Source of the DNA: Alphaproteobacteria bacterium
GTDB taxonomy: Bacteria; Pseudomonadota; Alphaproteobacteria; GCA-2731375
Length of the DNA: 22,318 nucleotides
Reading direction: 5' to 3'
Assembly (NCBI GenBank): GCA_030746295.1
Contig: JASLMY010000053.1
Location: 1-22,318, forward strand
The notes below the pieces were generated by a model. That model was not told the DNA's origin. It made no database searches and was given only the letters and a program-made list of their open reading frames with translations. Shown piece after piece: positions 1 through 7,239 of the stretch (position 1 is its first letter; each line of letters starts with the position of its first letter). The position numbers and the translations under genes are program-made.

Positions 1-257
1 TCGAGCTGTTGACCCTGGCCGAGAACGTCTCGGCCGAGCGGGCGTTGGCCTTGGGCCTCGTCAACCGGGTCGTCGCCGACGACGCCGTGATCGAGGCGGC
101 GCGGGCGATGGCGACGGTGTTGGCGGCCTTCGACGGTGCCGCGCTCAGGGCCACCAAGCGGGTCTTCCAGGCGGCGCGTGAGCAGGGCCTGACACAGTCG
201 CTCGAGACCGCCCGCGAGGCCATGCTGCTGATGCGCGAGCAGGCGCCGAGGGCATAG
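1..257 (+). CDS. enoyl-CoA hydratase/isomerase family protein, C-terminal part (5' end outside window)
   Basis: The reading frame is open from the left edge (codons from position 3) and ends at TAG 255-257. The visible 85 or so residues match the C-terminal third of crotonase-fold proteins: an SAERALALGLVNRVV stretch (the usual helix and strand after the active-site half), then an A.ATKRVFQ segment and the terminal helix of the trimerisation region. The catalytic glutamates and oxyanion-hole glycines lie upstream and cannot be seen, so the substrate is unknown. Crotonases hydrate or isomerise acyl-CoA thioesters in the cytoplasm, which fits the CoA-linked enzymes elsewhere in the window. TTG at 9 is an internal codon, not a start. 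Confidence 0.85.
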   Translation, partial: ELLTLAENVSAERALALGLVNRVVADDAVIEAARAMATVLAAFDGAALRATKRVFQAAREQGLTQSLETAREAMLLMREQAPRA

Positions 258-276
258 TGCCTCGGCGCCTGCCACC

Positions 277-654
277 CTATACGGCGGCTATCCGCGGGCT
301 CGATTCCTGCGATCGCCTGCGACCGGCGTCGGCTTGCGCACTGCCGCGGTCCGTCAGCACCTCGAGGAACCGGACACACAGGAAATCGTTGACGAAGCGG
401 ATCCGCTCGCAGCGGTACTTGTCGCCCCGGTCGAGGTGCAGCTCGACTTCCTTCGGCAGGTTCAGCCAGCCGCCGATCCGGATCTTGGCGCCGCCTTCCG
501 ACAGGTCCTTGATGCTGCAGTCGATGGCGCCCCAACCGTTGTTGAAGACCAGCCTTCCGGAAAGCAAGGTCTTGCGCCGCACATGCTCGCGGCGTTCCGA
601 CCAATCGATCGCCAACGCCAGATTGCCACTTGTCGCGGGGATCTGCCTGGACAT
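277..654 (-). CDS. PilZ-domain protein (putative c-di-GMP receptor)
   Basis: 125 residues, essentially one PilZ domain. The N-terminal arginine cluster (SERREHVRRKTLLSGRL, residues 19-35) corresponds to the RxxxR c-di-GMP-binding motif, and DLSEGGAKI (about 50-58) to the (D/N)xSxxG motif. The rest (VELHLDRGDKY..., RIRFVNDFLCVRFLE) is the expected beta-barrel. The ATG at 654 has an AAGGAAGG Shine-Dalgarno about 8 nt upstream. It is a stand-alone PilZ protein without a second domain, so it would act by binding a partner when c-di-GMP is high; the partner is not evident here. It is convergent with the enoyl-CoA hydratase fragment and has 251 bp of non-coding DNA upstream, enough for its own promoter. 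Confidence 0.85.
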   Translation of the reverse strand: MSRQIPATSGNLALAIDWSERREHVRRKTLLSGRLVFNNGWGAIDCSIKDLSEGGAKIRIGGWLNLPKEVELHLDRGDKYRCERIRFVNDFLCVRFLEVLTDRGSAQADAGRRRSQESSPRIAAV

Positions 655-905
655 CTCGGGTTCCTTCCTTCGCTCGCATCCGTCTCTCTGTTGGCGATGT
701 TGTCTTGCTCTTGGATACAGAGATGGCGGGCGGTCGTGTGAATCGCCGTTTGAAGCACCGTCGAATTTGCGCCCCGAGCCCCAATTTCACGGCGCCGTCG
801 GCAGATCGGTCTATAACCGAAAAACATTACGTTGATTCAAAGGGTTATCGCACTCGGAAGCAATGGCCGATGCCGATCAAACGGTCTCCGGCACCGTTTG
901 TGGGG

Positions 906-1190
906 CTAAGTCTGTGTCGCCAGAAACTCCCGCGCCGCCGCCGGGTCCACGAGCGGGTGGACCTGGAACTCGGCCGGGATGATGTCGCCCCACTCGTTCA
1001 GAAGCGCGTGCAGGCGCTCGTTCGAGGCGACGTCCATTGTAGCGACGGCGCCACGGCCGACGCGACCGTAGACCGACGTGACCTCGCCGCCGTCGATCAA
1101 CGGCTGGACCCAGTCCCAGTAGCGCTGCCTGTTGCCGGCGACCTCGCTCGGCCGGGTCGGCAGCGGCTGGCTCAGAATCAAAAACAACAT
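906..1190 (-). CDS. muconolactone isomerase-like (ferredoxin-fold) small protein
   Basis: 94 residues starting MLFLILSQ. The start at 1190 is chosen because AAGGAGG lies 11-12 nt upstream and because homologous sequence begins there; the frame stays open to 1541 but that extension is Arg/Pro-rich and looks non-coding. The layout resembles the muconolactone delta-isomerase family (PF02426 type): an N-terminal MLFL strand, a long helix with RQRYWDWVQPL, an SVYGRVGRGAVATMDV strand pair, the helix SNERLHALLNEW, and a final AEFQVHPLVD strand. Classical members isomerise muconolactone in the beta-ketoadipate pathway, but many relatives are uncharacterised small proteins. No other catechol-branch gene is adjacent, so the function is uncertain. 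Confidence 0.6.
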   Translation of the reverse strand: MLFLILSQPLPTRPSEVAGNRQRYWDWVQPLIDGGEVTSVYGRVGRGAVATMDVASNERLHALLNEWGDIIPAEFQVHPLVDPAAAREFLATQT

Positions 1191-1318
1191 CTCGCTCGGC
1201 GCCTCCTTCGGCTCGGTTCTCAAATTCTTGCGAAGTTTACGCCATACCGTATCCGCGCAAACGCCGGCGCCGACCCCCGCCGCCACGGAATACCGACCCC
1301 GAAACCATTTTCCGGCAG

Positions 1319-1567
1319 TCAGAGCTTTGAGACGGAGCAGCGGGCCCTTTTGCAGGTGACGACGCAGGTCCGGTTGCGCAGGCTGCGCGTCACGAAGATT
1401 TCGATATCGATGGTCTTTTCGACCAGCTTCAGCTCGCTCGGCAGGCACTTGGCCTTGGTGGCGGCGACTTGCGCCGCGACGAGATACTGCCCTTGGGCGG
1501 CCGCGTGAGGGAACGGCAAGAGGAGGCCGAGCACCAGGCATTTGGCCATGGCCTTCAATCGAGGCAT
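1319..1567 (-). CDS. small secreted protein with four cysteines, function unknown
   Basis: 82 residues from ATG 1567 (an alternative ATG at 1549 gives 76). The N-terminus is a good Sec signal peptide: basic n-region MPRLKAMAK, hydrophobic core CLVLGLLLPF, and likely cleavage after HAAA near residue 24. The mature part of about 58 residues is basic and has Cys41, Cys68, Cys72 and Cys77, suggesting two disulfides in the periplasm. I do not recognise a family. A further in-frame ATG at 1648 has a better Shine-Dalgarno (GAGAAGGAGAGG), but it would place 27 Arg/Gly-rich residues before the signal peptide. The 1567 start instead overlaps the stop of a 40-codon ORF as TGATG, a coupling arrangement. 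Start choice is the main uncertainty. Confidence 0.5.
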   Translation of the reverse strand: MPRLKAMAKCLVLGLLLPFPHAAAQGQYLVAAQVAATKAKCLPSELKLVEKTIDIEIFVTRSLRNRTCVVTCKRARCSVSKL

Positions 1568-1689
1568 CAATCCGGCTTCACCGCACGCACCGCGGGGCCT
1601 GCGGCCGCCTTCGTCGCGTCGAACGATGTCACCCGTGCGAAGGGCCATATCCTCTCCTTCTCGGTAGCGTACGAGGTAAGATGATGCAT
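1567..1689 (-). CDS. possible 40-codon leader ORF coupled to the small secreted protein
   Basis: ATG at 1687-1689 opens a 40-codon frame that ends with TGA at 1567-1569. The final A is shared with the ATG of the secreted protein (TGATG), as in translationally coupled pairs. The peptide begins MHHLTSYATEKERIW and ends AVRAVKPD. It has no recognisable domain or signal, and I see no clear ribosome binding site. It may be an upstream leader, or chance in GC-rich DNA. The call rests only on the exact stop/start overlap. Confidence 0.22.
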   Translation of the reverse strand: MHHLTSYATEKERIWPFARVTSFDATKAAAGPAVRAVKPD

Positions 1690-1769
1690 ATTGCCGCGTG
1701 CAAGTGAAGCCTCGCCGGCCCCTTCGCCGCGGGCGACGACGTTGGCCGAGTCCGGCGCGGCGCCGGTCC

Positions 1770-2705
1770 TCAGCCGACTTGGATCACCGCCTTGCCGGCG
1801 ATCTCGCGGTTGAAGAGGCGCTCGGCCAGGTCGCCCAGCTCGTCGAGCCCACCCTCCGCGGCGATATGGCCGTCGAGCCTACCGGCGGCCAGCAGGTCGA
1901 CCAGGACGCCGAGGCCGTCGCGGGCCGGGCGGCGGCCGAACTCGGTGAAGAGGTAGAGGCCATAATAGCGGGACCGGCCGGCGCGGAAGAAATCGCCGAC
2001 CTCGATCGTCGCCTGCTCGCCGGCGGAGACGCCGTAATTCACCAGCACGCCGCCGCCCGCGACCAGTTTCATCGCGTCGGCCAGGACCTGGCCGCCGACG
2101 GATTCGAGGGTGCAGTGGAAGGGCCCATGTGCCGCCGCGCCTTGCGCCCGCTCGCCGACGACGACGTGTGCCGCGCCCGCCTCAGCCACCATATCGGCGT
2201 ACTTCGCCTGCCGAATCAGCGCCGTCACCGTGGCGCCCGAGAGCCTGGCCAACTGGATGCCGAAAAGGCCGACGCCGCCCGAGGCGCCGGTCACCAGGAC
2301 CCGGCGGCCGAGGAGCTGCCCGCCCTGCTCCAGGGCGTAGAGCGCGGTCATGCCGGCGACCGGCAGGGTCGCCGCGTCGGCGAAGGAGACGTCGTCGGGC
2401 AGCGGCGCCATCCAGGAGGTCTTGACCGCGGCCCGCTCGGCCCAGGCGCCGGCGAGCACGATGCCGACGACGCGGGTGCCCGCCGGCGGGCCGGAGCCGT
2501 CCGCCGCCGGCTCGGCGACGACGCCGGCCAGGTCCCAGCCGAGCTGCAAGCCGGCCTCGCTGCGCCGGGCCCGCTTGACTTCGCCCAGGTTGAGCGAGAT
2601 CGCCTTGACCTCGACGACCGCCTGATCGGAGCGCGGCACCGGCTCCGCCCCTTCCGTCAGCTTCAGATGCCCGGGCGCGCCCGGATCGACCAATACCGCT
2701 CGCAT
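1770..2705 (-). CDS. MDR-superfamily zinc-binding dehydrogenase / quinone oxidoreductase-like
   Basis: 311 residues, a typical short quinone-oxidoreductase-type medium-chain dehydrogenase/reductase. The N-terminal GroES-like catalytic domain spans about 1-110 (NLGEVKRA, GWDLAGVV, P.GTRVVG). The Rossmann NAD(P)H domain follows, with LVTGASGGVGLFGIQLARLSGA at about 135-156. The structural-zinc cysteine cluster of alcohol dehydrogenases is absent, so it is probably a zinc-independent NADPH-dependent enone/quinone reductase. GGGAGGT lies 6 nt before the ATG at 2705. It lies 28 bp downstream of the LLM monooxygenase stop on the same strand, so the two are probably cotranscribed; the reductase may act on the monooxygenase product or a related enone. 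Confidence 0.88.
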   Translation of the reverse strand: MRAVLVDPGAPGHLKLTEGAEPVPRSDQAVVEVKAISLNLGEVKRARRSEAGLQLGWDLAGVVAEPAADGSGPPAGTRVVGIVLAGAWAERAAVKTSWMAPLPDDVSFADAATLPVAGMTALYALEQGGQLLGRRVLVTGASGGVGLFGIQLARLSGATVTALIRQAKYADMVAEAGAAHVVVGERAQGAAAHGPFHCTLESVGGQVLADAMKLVAGGGVLVNYGVSAGEQATIEVGDFFRAGRSRYYGLYLFTEFGRRPARDGLGVLVDLLAAGRLDGHIAAEGGLDELGDLAERLFNREIAGKAVIQVG

Positions 2706-2733
2706 CTCAACCTCCCTCTACAGCTCGTCTGGC

Positions 2734-3891
2734 TCATCCGCCGCCGAAGGCGGGCATCACGGCCTCCGCGACCCACTGATACTGCTCCAGCATCACCGCC
2801 TCGGGCGTGCCGAGGCTCGTCGAGAGGTTGATGTGCTGCATGCCTGGGTAGCGCTCTTCCAGGCCCTTCAGGTGGGCGATGAGGTCATCGGGCGTGCCGG
2901 CGATCCAGGCGCCGATCTCCATGAAGTGCTCGACCCGGGGCACGCCGGCCTCGTACCAGCCGCCGCGATTGGCGGCCGCCACCACTTGCTCAGGCGTGAG
3001 GCCCGGCACGAAGCCGAGCGGCGCGAACATCTTCACGTGCTCCTCGTAAAAGGGCGTGATCTCGGCAATCGCCTTCTCGCGGCTTTCGGCCAGGTGAAAG
3101 AAGATGCCGACGGTCAGGTTCTCGCCCAACTGCCAGTCGTGCCCGGCCCTCGCCGCCGCGTCGCGATAGGCCTGGATCGGCCCCTCCGACATGGTTGCGG
3201 CACCGCCGCCGACGGCGCCCTTGATGCCGTGGCGGACCATGAAGTCGAGGCCGCGCGGGTTGGCGCTGACCACCGGCTGCCAGCACTCGACCGGCCGGTT
3301 GACGGGTCGCGGCACCAAAGTCAGCTCCTTCAGGTCGTAGCCCCGGTAGGGGACCTCGGGCGGCAGGGTGTAGTGCTTGCCCCGGTGTTGGAACGATTCC
3401 TCGTTGAAGGCCTTGAAGATGATCTCGACCTGCTCCTCGAAGAGCTCGCGGTTGGCGTCCTGGTCCTGCATCGGCGAGCCGAAGGTCTCGACCTCGCGGG
3501 TGTGATAGCCGCGGCCGACGCCGAAGACGGTGCGGCCCTTGGTCAGGATGTCGGCGACGGCGAAATCTTCGGCGAGCCGCAGCGGGTGCCACATCGGCGT
3601 GATGTTGAAGCCGCAGCCGATGCGGAGCCGCTCGGTCACGTGCGAGAGGTGCACCGCGGCCATCAGGATATTGGGGATGACCTCGTAGCCCTCGTGCTGG
3701 AAGTGGTGCTCGGCCAGCCACAGCATGTCCCAGCCGAAGCGGTCCATGGTCTTGGCGATGGCCTCTGTCTTCTCGAAGACGCTTGCCAGGTGCTCGTTGT
3801 CGAAGCGGCGCTCGTTCGCCGGCGTCGCCTCTTGGCCCCGATCGGGCAGGTCGACATGGCCCGCGTAGACGGTGGTGAACTTCGATATCAT
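2734..3891 (-). CDS. LLM-class (bacterial luciferase-like) flavin-dependent monooxygenase
   Basis: 385 residues with the luciferase-like TIM-barrel signature: an N-terminal strand, helix EKTEAIAKTMDRFGWDMLWLAEHHF (about 40-64) with the family AEHHF motif, then IGCGFNITPMWHPLRLAEDFAVADILTKGR and FGVGRGYHTREVETFG (about 120-135). Such enzymes use reduced FMN supplied by a separate reductase and oxygenate carbonyl, sulfur or terpenoid-like substrates. The substrate cannot be read from sequence. AGGGGAG lies 5 nt before ATG 3891. The aldolase gene is upstream (82-bp gap) and an MDR reductase downstream (28-bp gap), all on the minus strand, so it is likely the middle gene of a small catabolic operon. 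Confidence 0.9.
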   Translation of the reverse strand: MISKFTTVYAGHVDLPDRGQEATPANERRFDNEHLASVFEKTEAIAKTMDRFGWDMLWLAEHHFQHEGYEVIPNILMAAVHLSHVTERLRIGCGFNITPMWHPLRLAEDFAVADILTKGRTVFGVGRGYHTREVETFGSPMQDQDANRELFEEQVEIIFKAFNEESFQHRGKHYTLPPEVPYRGYDLKELTLVPRPVNRPVECWQPVVSANPRGLDFMVRHGIKGAVGGGAATMSEGPIQAYRDAAARAGHDWQLGENLTVGIFFHLAESREKAIAEITPFYEEHVKMFAPLGFVPGLTPEQVVAAANRGGWYEAGVPRVEHFMEIGAWIAGTPDDLIAHLKGLEERYPGMQHINLSTSLGTPEAVMLEQYQWVAEAVMPAFGGG

Positions 3892-3973
3892 GGCGCTCCC
3901 CTAAGCTTTGTCGGTCCCCCTCGCCGCGCTCATGATTTTCGGATTTGTGGCGAGGCCGCGCAACCGACCGCTG

Positions 3974-4765
3974 CTAATCGAGAGGCATCTCGCGGAGTTG
4001 CTTGGTCCGCTCTGCCGCCGCCGCCATGAGAAAGGCCAGGTCCGAGTTGGTGGTCATGAAGCGCGCGCCCATGGCGATGAACCGGGCCTGTTGCTCAGGG
4101 CTCCTGGCGCCGCCGACGCCGAAGAACTTGCCATGCGCCCGGCAGGCCGCCGCGACCTTGCCCGCCAGCTCGTAATGCCGCTTGGAGCCCATCTCGCCCG
4201 GCAGGCCCATCTCGGTCAAAAGATCGTTCGAGCCGATATGCAGGACGTCGATCCCGTCGACTGCCGCGATGGCATCGGCATTCTCCACGCCTGTGCCGGA
4301 TTCGATCATCGCCACCACCAAGGTGTTTTCATCCAAGGCCCGGGTCGCCTCGGCAATCGGCACCGAGCGGTAGCCGAACTGCGGATAGTTGGCATAGACC
4401 GAGCGTTCGCCACGCGGCGGGAAGCGGCAGGTGGCAACCAGGTGGCGGGCCTCTTCGGCCGTTTCCACGTCTGGCGCCACGATGCCTAAGGCGCCGTTGT
4501 CCAAGAGCCTGGAGGCCTCCAGCGCCCGCTTGCTGGAGACCCGGACGAGCGGCGTCACGCCGCTGTCGAGGGCCGCCAGGCAGACCTTGATCGCGCTCTC
4601 GATCGACATTCCGGCATGCTGCATGTCGATGAAGAGGAAATCATGGTCGGTGGCCTGGGCGACCTTGGCGATTTCGACCGTGGCGCTCAGCCGAACCAGC
4701 ATGCCGAGGGCGAGCCGTCCGTCTTTCAGCTTCTCTAGCGCCGTGTTCTTGGCTATCGCGACCAT
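3974..4765 (-). CDS. HpcH/HpaI aldolase (2-oxo acid class II aldolase / citrate lyase beta-like)
   Basis: 263 residues. The family's key residues are visible: FIDMQH with the catalytic His50, LVRV with Arg75 (pyruvate-binding arginine), PPRGERS (117-122), AMIESGTGVENADAI with metal-binding Glu155, and DVLHIGSNDLL with metal-binding Asp181. These enzymes cleave or form 4-hydroxy-2-oxo acids using Mg2+ or Mn2+ and pyruvate enolate. Relatives act on 2-keto-3-deoxy-sugar acids or homoprotocatechuate intermediates. The usual LEHG is LFIDMQHAG here, a mild deviation. ATG 4765 has a GGGAGAGAGG site just upstream. It is first of a probable operon with the LLM monooxygenase and MDR reductase, and divergent from the MBL fragment (153-bp intergenic). 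Confidence 0.88.
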   Translation of the reverse strand: MVAIAKNTALEKLKDGRLALGMLVRLSATVEIAKVAQATDHDFLFIDMQHAGMSIESAIKVCLAALDSGVTPLVRVSSKRALEASRLLDNGALGIVAPDVETAEEARHLVATCRFPPRGERSVYANYPQFGYRSVPIAEATRALDENTLVVAMIESGTGVENADAIAAVDGIDVLHIGSNDLLTEMGLPGEMGSKRHYELAGKVAAACRAHGKFFGVGGARSPEQQARFIAMGARFMTTNSDLAFLMAAAAERTKQLREMPLD

Positions 4766-4918
4766 GCCTCTCTCCCGTCCCCCTTGGCGGCGACGCCACC
4801 GGCGAGGCCAAGCTTATGCCAGCCCCTACCCTCTAGACAGGTCATTTTCGTTGGCCTTCCGGTGACGAGCGGCATAATCGTGGCCCACGGGTCAACCAAA
4901 GCGACGGAGCGTGAGCGA

Positions 4919-5332
4919 ATGGCTGATATCGACACAGGGCTGAACGCCTGGCAGATGACCACCAACCACAACCGGATGATCGAGTTTCAAGCCGACGCTT
5001 CGCCACCCGGCGACGGCCCGGTGGAGCTCGCCTTCTTCGGCAGCTCGGCCTTCCGGATCACCTCGCCCAAGGGGATCACGATCATGGTCGACCCCTGGCG
5101 CAACCACCCCTCGCGGCGCTGGGACTGGTACTTCCACGATTTCCCGATCACGGAGGTCGACATCGGCATCTCGACGCACGCTCACTTCGATCACGATGCG
5201 CTGCACCGCCTGGATGCCAGCGTGCTGTTGGACCGGCTGATCGGCAGCTATTCTTTCTCCGACGTCGCCATCCACGGCATCGCCGACAAGCACGCCACGG
5301 ATAAGCGTCGACGAAGCGGGCGGTGTTGGTGA
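4919..5332 (+). pseudogene. MBL-fold metallo-hydrolase, 3'-truncated
   Basis: Starts at ATG 4919 with GGAG about 9 nt upstream. The first 125 or so residues are a good metallo-beta-lactamase-fold N-terminus: VELAFFGSSAFRI strand pair, ITIMVDPW, then STHAHFDHDALHRL (HxHxDH zinc motif, about residues 81-93). After the IHGIADKHA stretch the frame runs into DKRRRSGRCW and stops at 5332. That tail is antisense to the CoA-transferase fragment, not MBL sequence. The second half of the fold, with the third zinc His, the bridging Asp and the final His, is missing, so the protein should be inactive. UlaG-like lactonase relatives are about 250-300 residues. The break lies near 5295-5310. Confidence 0.8.
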
Positions 5333-5486
5333 TCAGCGTCAAGTTGTTAGCGCTGACCGTCGCATCCATGGCGCGCAGCAGCGCGGCGGGCACGCCGGCG
5401 CCGCCGAAGCCGCTGATCATCAGCGAGGCGCCGTCCTCGATCCCCGCCAGCGCGGCCTCGGCCGTCGCGACCCGCTTGTCGATCAT
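5295..5486 (-). pseudogene. 3-oxoacid/acyl-CoA transferase alpha-subunit, 5' fragment only
   Basis: From ATG 5486 the frame gives MIDKRVATAEAALAGI, a DGASLMISGFGGAGVPAALL stretch and NNLTLITNTA. This is the N-terminus of class I CoA-transferase alpha subunits (ScoA/PcaI/AtoD-like), including the GGFG.AG.P motif that binds CoA phosphate. Around residue 60-63 (about 5300) the similarity is lost; the frame then reads antisense MBL sequence to a stop at 5148. Full alpha subunits are about 220-270 residues and are normally followed by a beta subunit carrying the catalytic Glu; neither is present. The start is 28 nt after the GMC oxidoreductase stop, so it was the next gene of that operon. Confidence 0.75.
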
Positions 5487-5513
5487 GCCGCCTCTGCCCG
5501 AAGCCCGAGCGGC

Positions 5514-7223
5514 CTAGTGGCCGTCGAGGATGGCGTCGGCGATCTTCTCCGCCGTCATCAGGGTGGGCACGTTTGTGTTGGCGCAGGGCACGACTGGGAA
5601 GATCGAGGCATCGACGACGCGCAGGCCCGCCACCTCGCGCACCCGGCCGGTAGGATCGGTCACCGCCATCGGATCGTCGTCGGCGCCCATCCGGCACGTA
5701 CAAGAGGCGTGCCAGACGCCGACCGCGGCCTGGCGCACGAAGGCTTCCAGCTGATCGTCGTCGTTCAAGACCTCGTCGAGGTCGAAGTCCTCCATGATCA
5801 GCTTCTCGATCAGGTAGGTGCGCAGGAACTGGGGCCCGTCCAACAGCTTCGCCATCACGCCGGTCAGGAATTTGTTCTTGGCGTTGACCAGGCCGACCTG
5901 GCGGACCTTGTCGGAATAGCTGGCCGGGAACGGGTTGCTGCAGACCGCCTGCATGCCGGGCTGCGCCTGCAGCGCCGCCATCTGCTTGAAGCCGTCCATC
6001 AGGCGGACGAGGTCGCGCCGGTCCGACAGCAGGTTGAACTCGACCGTCGGCTCGGCCCGCCAGTCGCGCGAGGCGAGCTTGACCTGGCCGGTCTCGGAGT
6101 AGGTCTTGTTGACGAAGACGATCATCGAGGCGATCTGCTCGCCGACCGCGTGCCAGGAGGACTTGCTGACCGCGGCGACGAACATGTCGCCATCCGGGGC
6201 ACCGTCGATCTTGGAGGAATAGCGCAGCCCGACCAAAAGGTGTCGGCGCGTGTACTCGTTGTTCATCCGGGCATGCGGCTTCAGGAACGAGGCCAGTGCG
6301 ATCGAGGGATGGTCCATCAACCGCTGGCCCACGCCGGCGAGGTTCGCCCGCACCTCGATGCCGAGCTCTTGCAGTGCCATCGCCGGGCCGATCCCGGCCC
6401 TCATGAGGTGCGCCGGCGAATGGATGGCGCCCGAGGAGACGATGACCTCGCCGGCCCGGAACTCCTGCTCGCGGCCCGCCACCATCGCCTTGACACCGAC
6501 GCAGCGATTGCCCTCGAAAAGGAGCTCCTTCACTTGCGTGTCGGTCGAGATCACCAGGTTGTCGCGCAGCCGCGTGCCCGGGTCCAGATAGCCGATCGCC
6601 GCCGAGACCCGGCGTTCATACGCGTTCGACATGGTGATCGGGAAATAGCCGTCGCGGAACTCGCCGTTCTGGTCGGGCAGGTATTCCCAGCCGGCCTCGG
6701 CAAAGGCCTCGCCCATCGCCGTCGCGTGCCCGTGCCAGAGGTCGGGCATGATGCGGCGGATCGGGATCCGGCCCGACTGGCCGTGATAGGGCCCGTCGAA
6801 GTCCATGTCGCGTTCGAGCTTCTTGAAGTAGGGCAGGACCGCGTCCCAGTTCCAGCCGGTGGCCCCGCGCGCCTCCCACTCGGCGAAGTCGGTGGGGGCG
6901 CCGCGATTGGCGAGCTGGCCGTTGATCGACGAGCCGCCGCCGAGCACCCGGGCCTGCTCGTATTTGCGCAAGGGCGGGCGGTCCTCGTCGGGCTGGTTGT
7001 GCGAGATCACTTGCGTCGTGACCTTGAGTTCGGTCCAGTGGAAGCGGTTGTCGAGATAGGCGGTGCCGGGATAGCTGTCGAGGATCTCCTTGGGCACCTT
7101 GCCGTGCGGCGTGTCCTGGCCCGCTTCGCAGACCAGCACCTTGTTGCTGCTTCTGGCCGACAGGCGGTTGGCCAGCACCGAGCCGGCCGAGCCGCCGCCG
7201 ACGATGATGTAATCGTAACTCAT
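5514..7223 (-). CDS. GMC-family flavoprotein oxidoreductase (choline dehydrogenase-like)
   Basis: 569 residues, full length for the glucose-methanol-choline family. The N-terminal FAD Rossmann motif is YIIVGGGSAGSVLANRL (5-21) and is followed by an acidic residue (VLVCEAG). GMC signature 1 is around ARVLGGGSSINGQLANRG (about 92-109) and signature 2 is SSGAIHSPAHLMRAGIGP (about 262-279). The C-terminal active site has VWHASCTCRMG with the catalytic His, and CANTNVPTLMTAEKIAD with the second Asn position. Such enzymes oxidise alcohols to aldehydes with FAD, often passing electrons to quinone; the substrate is unknown. GGGGAAG lies 4-5 nt before ATG 7223. It is 16 nt downstream of the MBL hydrolase stop and 28 nt upstream of the CoA-transferase fragment: an operon. 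Confidence 0.92.
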   Translation of the reverse strand: MSYDYIIVGGGSAGSVLANRLSARSSNKVLVCEAGQDTPHGKVPKEILDSYPGTAYLDNRFHWTELKVTTQVISHNQPDEDRPPLRKYEQARVLGGGSSINGQLANRGAPTDFAEWEARGATGWNWDAVLPYFKKLERDMDFDGPYHGQSGRIPIRRIMPDLWHGHATAMGEAFAEAGWEYLPDQNGEFRDGYFPITMSNAYERRVSAAIGYLDPGTRLRDNLVISTDTQVKELLFEGNRCVGVKAMVAGREQEFRAGEVIVSSGAIHSPAHLMRAGIGPAMALQELGIEVRANLAGVGQRLMDHPSIALASFLKPHARMNNEYTRRHLLVGLRYSSKIDGAPDGDMFVAAVSKSSWHAVGEQIASMIVFVNKTYSETGQVKLASRDWRAEPTVEFNLLSDRRDLVRLMDGFKQMAALQAQPGMQAVCSNPFPASYSDKVRQVGLVNAKNKFLTGVMAKLLDGPQFLRTYLIEKLIMEDFDLDEVLNDDDQLEAFVRQAAVGVWHASCTCRMGADDDPMAVTDPTGRVREVAGLRVVDASIFPVVPCANTNVPTLMTAEKIADAILDGH

Positions 7224-7239
7224 ACGCTTCCCCGTCTTC

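Noticed and set aside
1191..1541. N-terminal extension of the muconolactone isomerase-like gene
   Set aside because: Extra residues are Arg/Pro-rich and overlap the secreted-protein gene; the AAGGAGG site and family similarity favour ATG 1190.
2833..4029. Long plus-strand frame of 398 codons
   Set aside because: Antisense shadow of the LLM monooxygenase; composition is biased and no motif is present.
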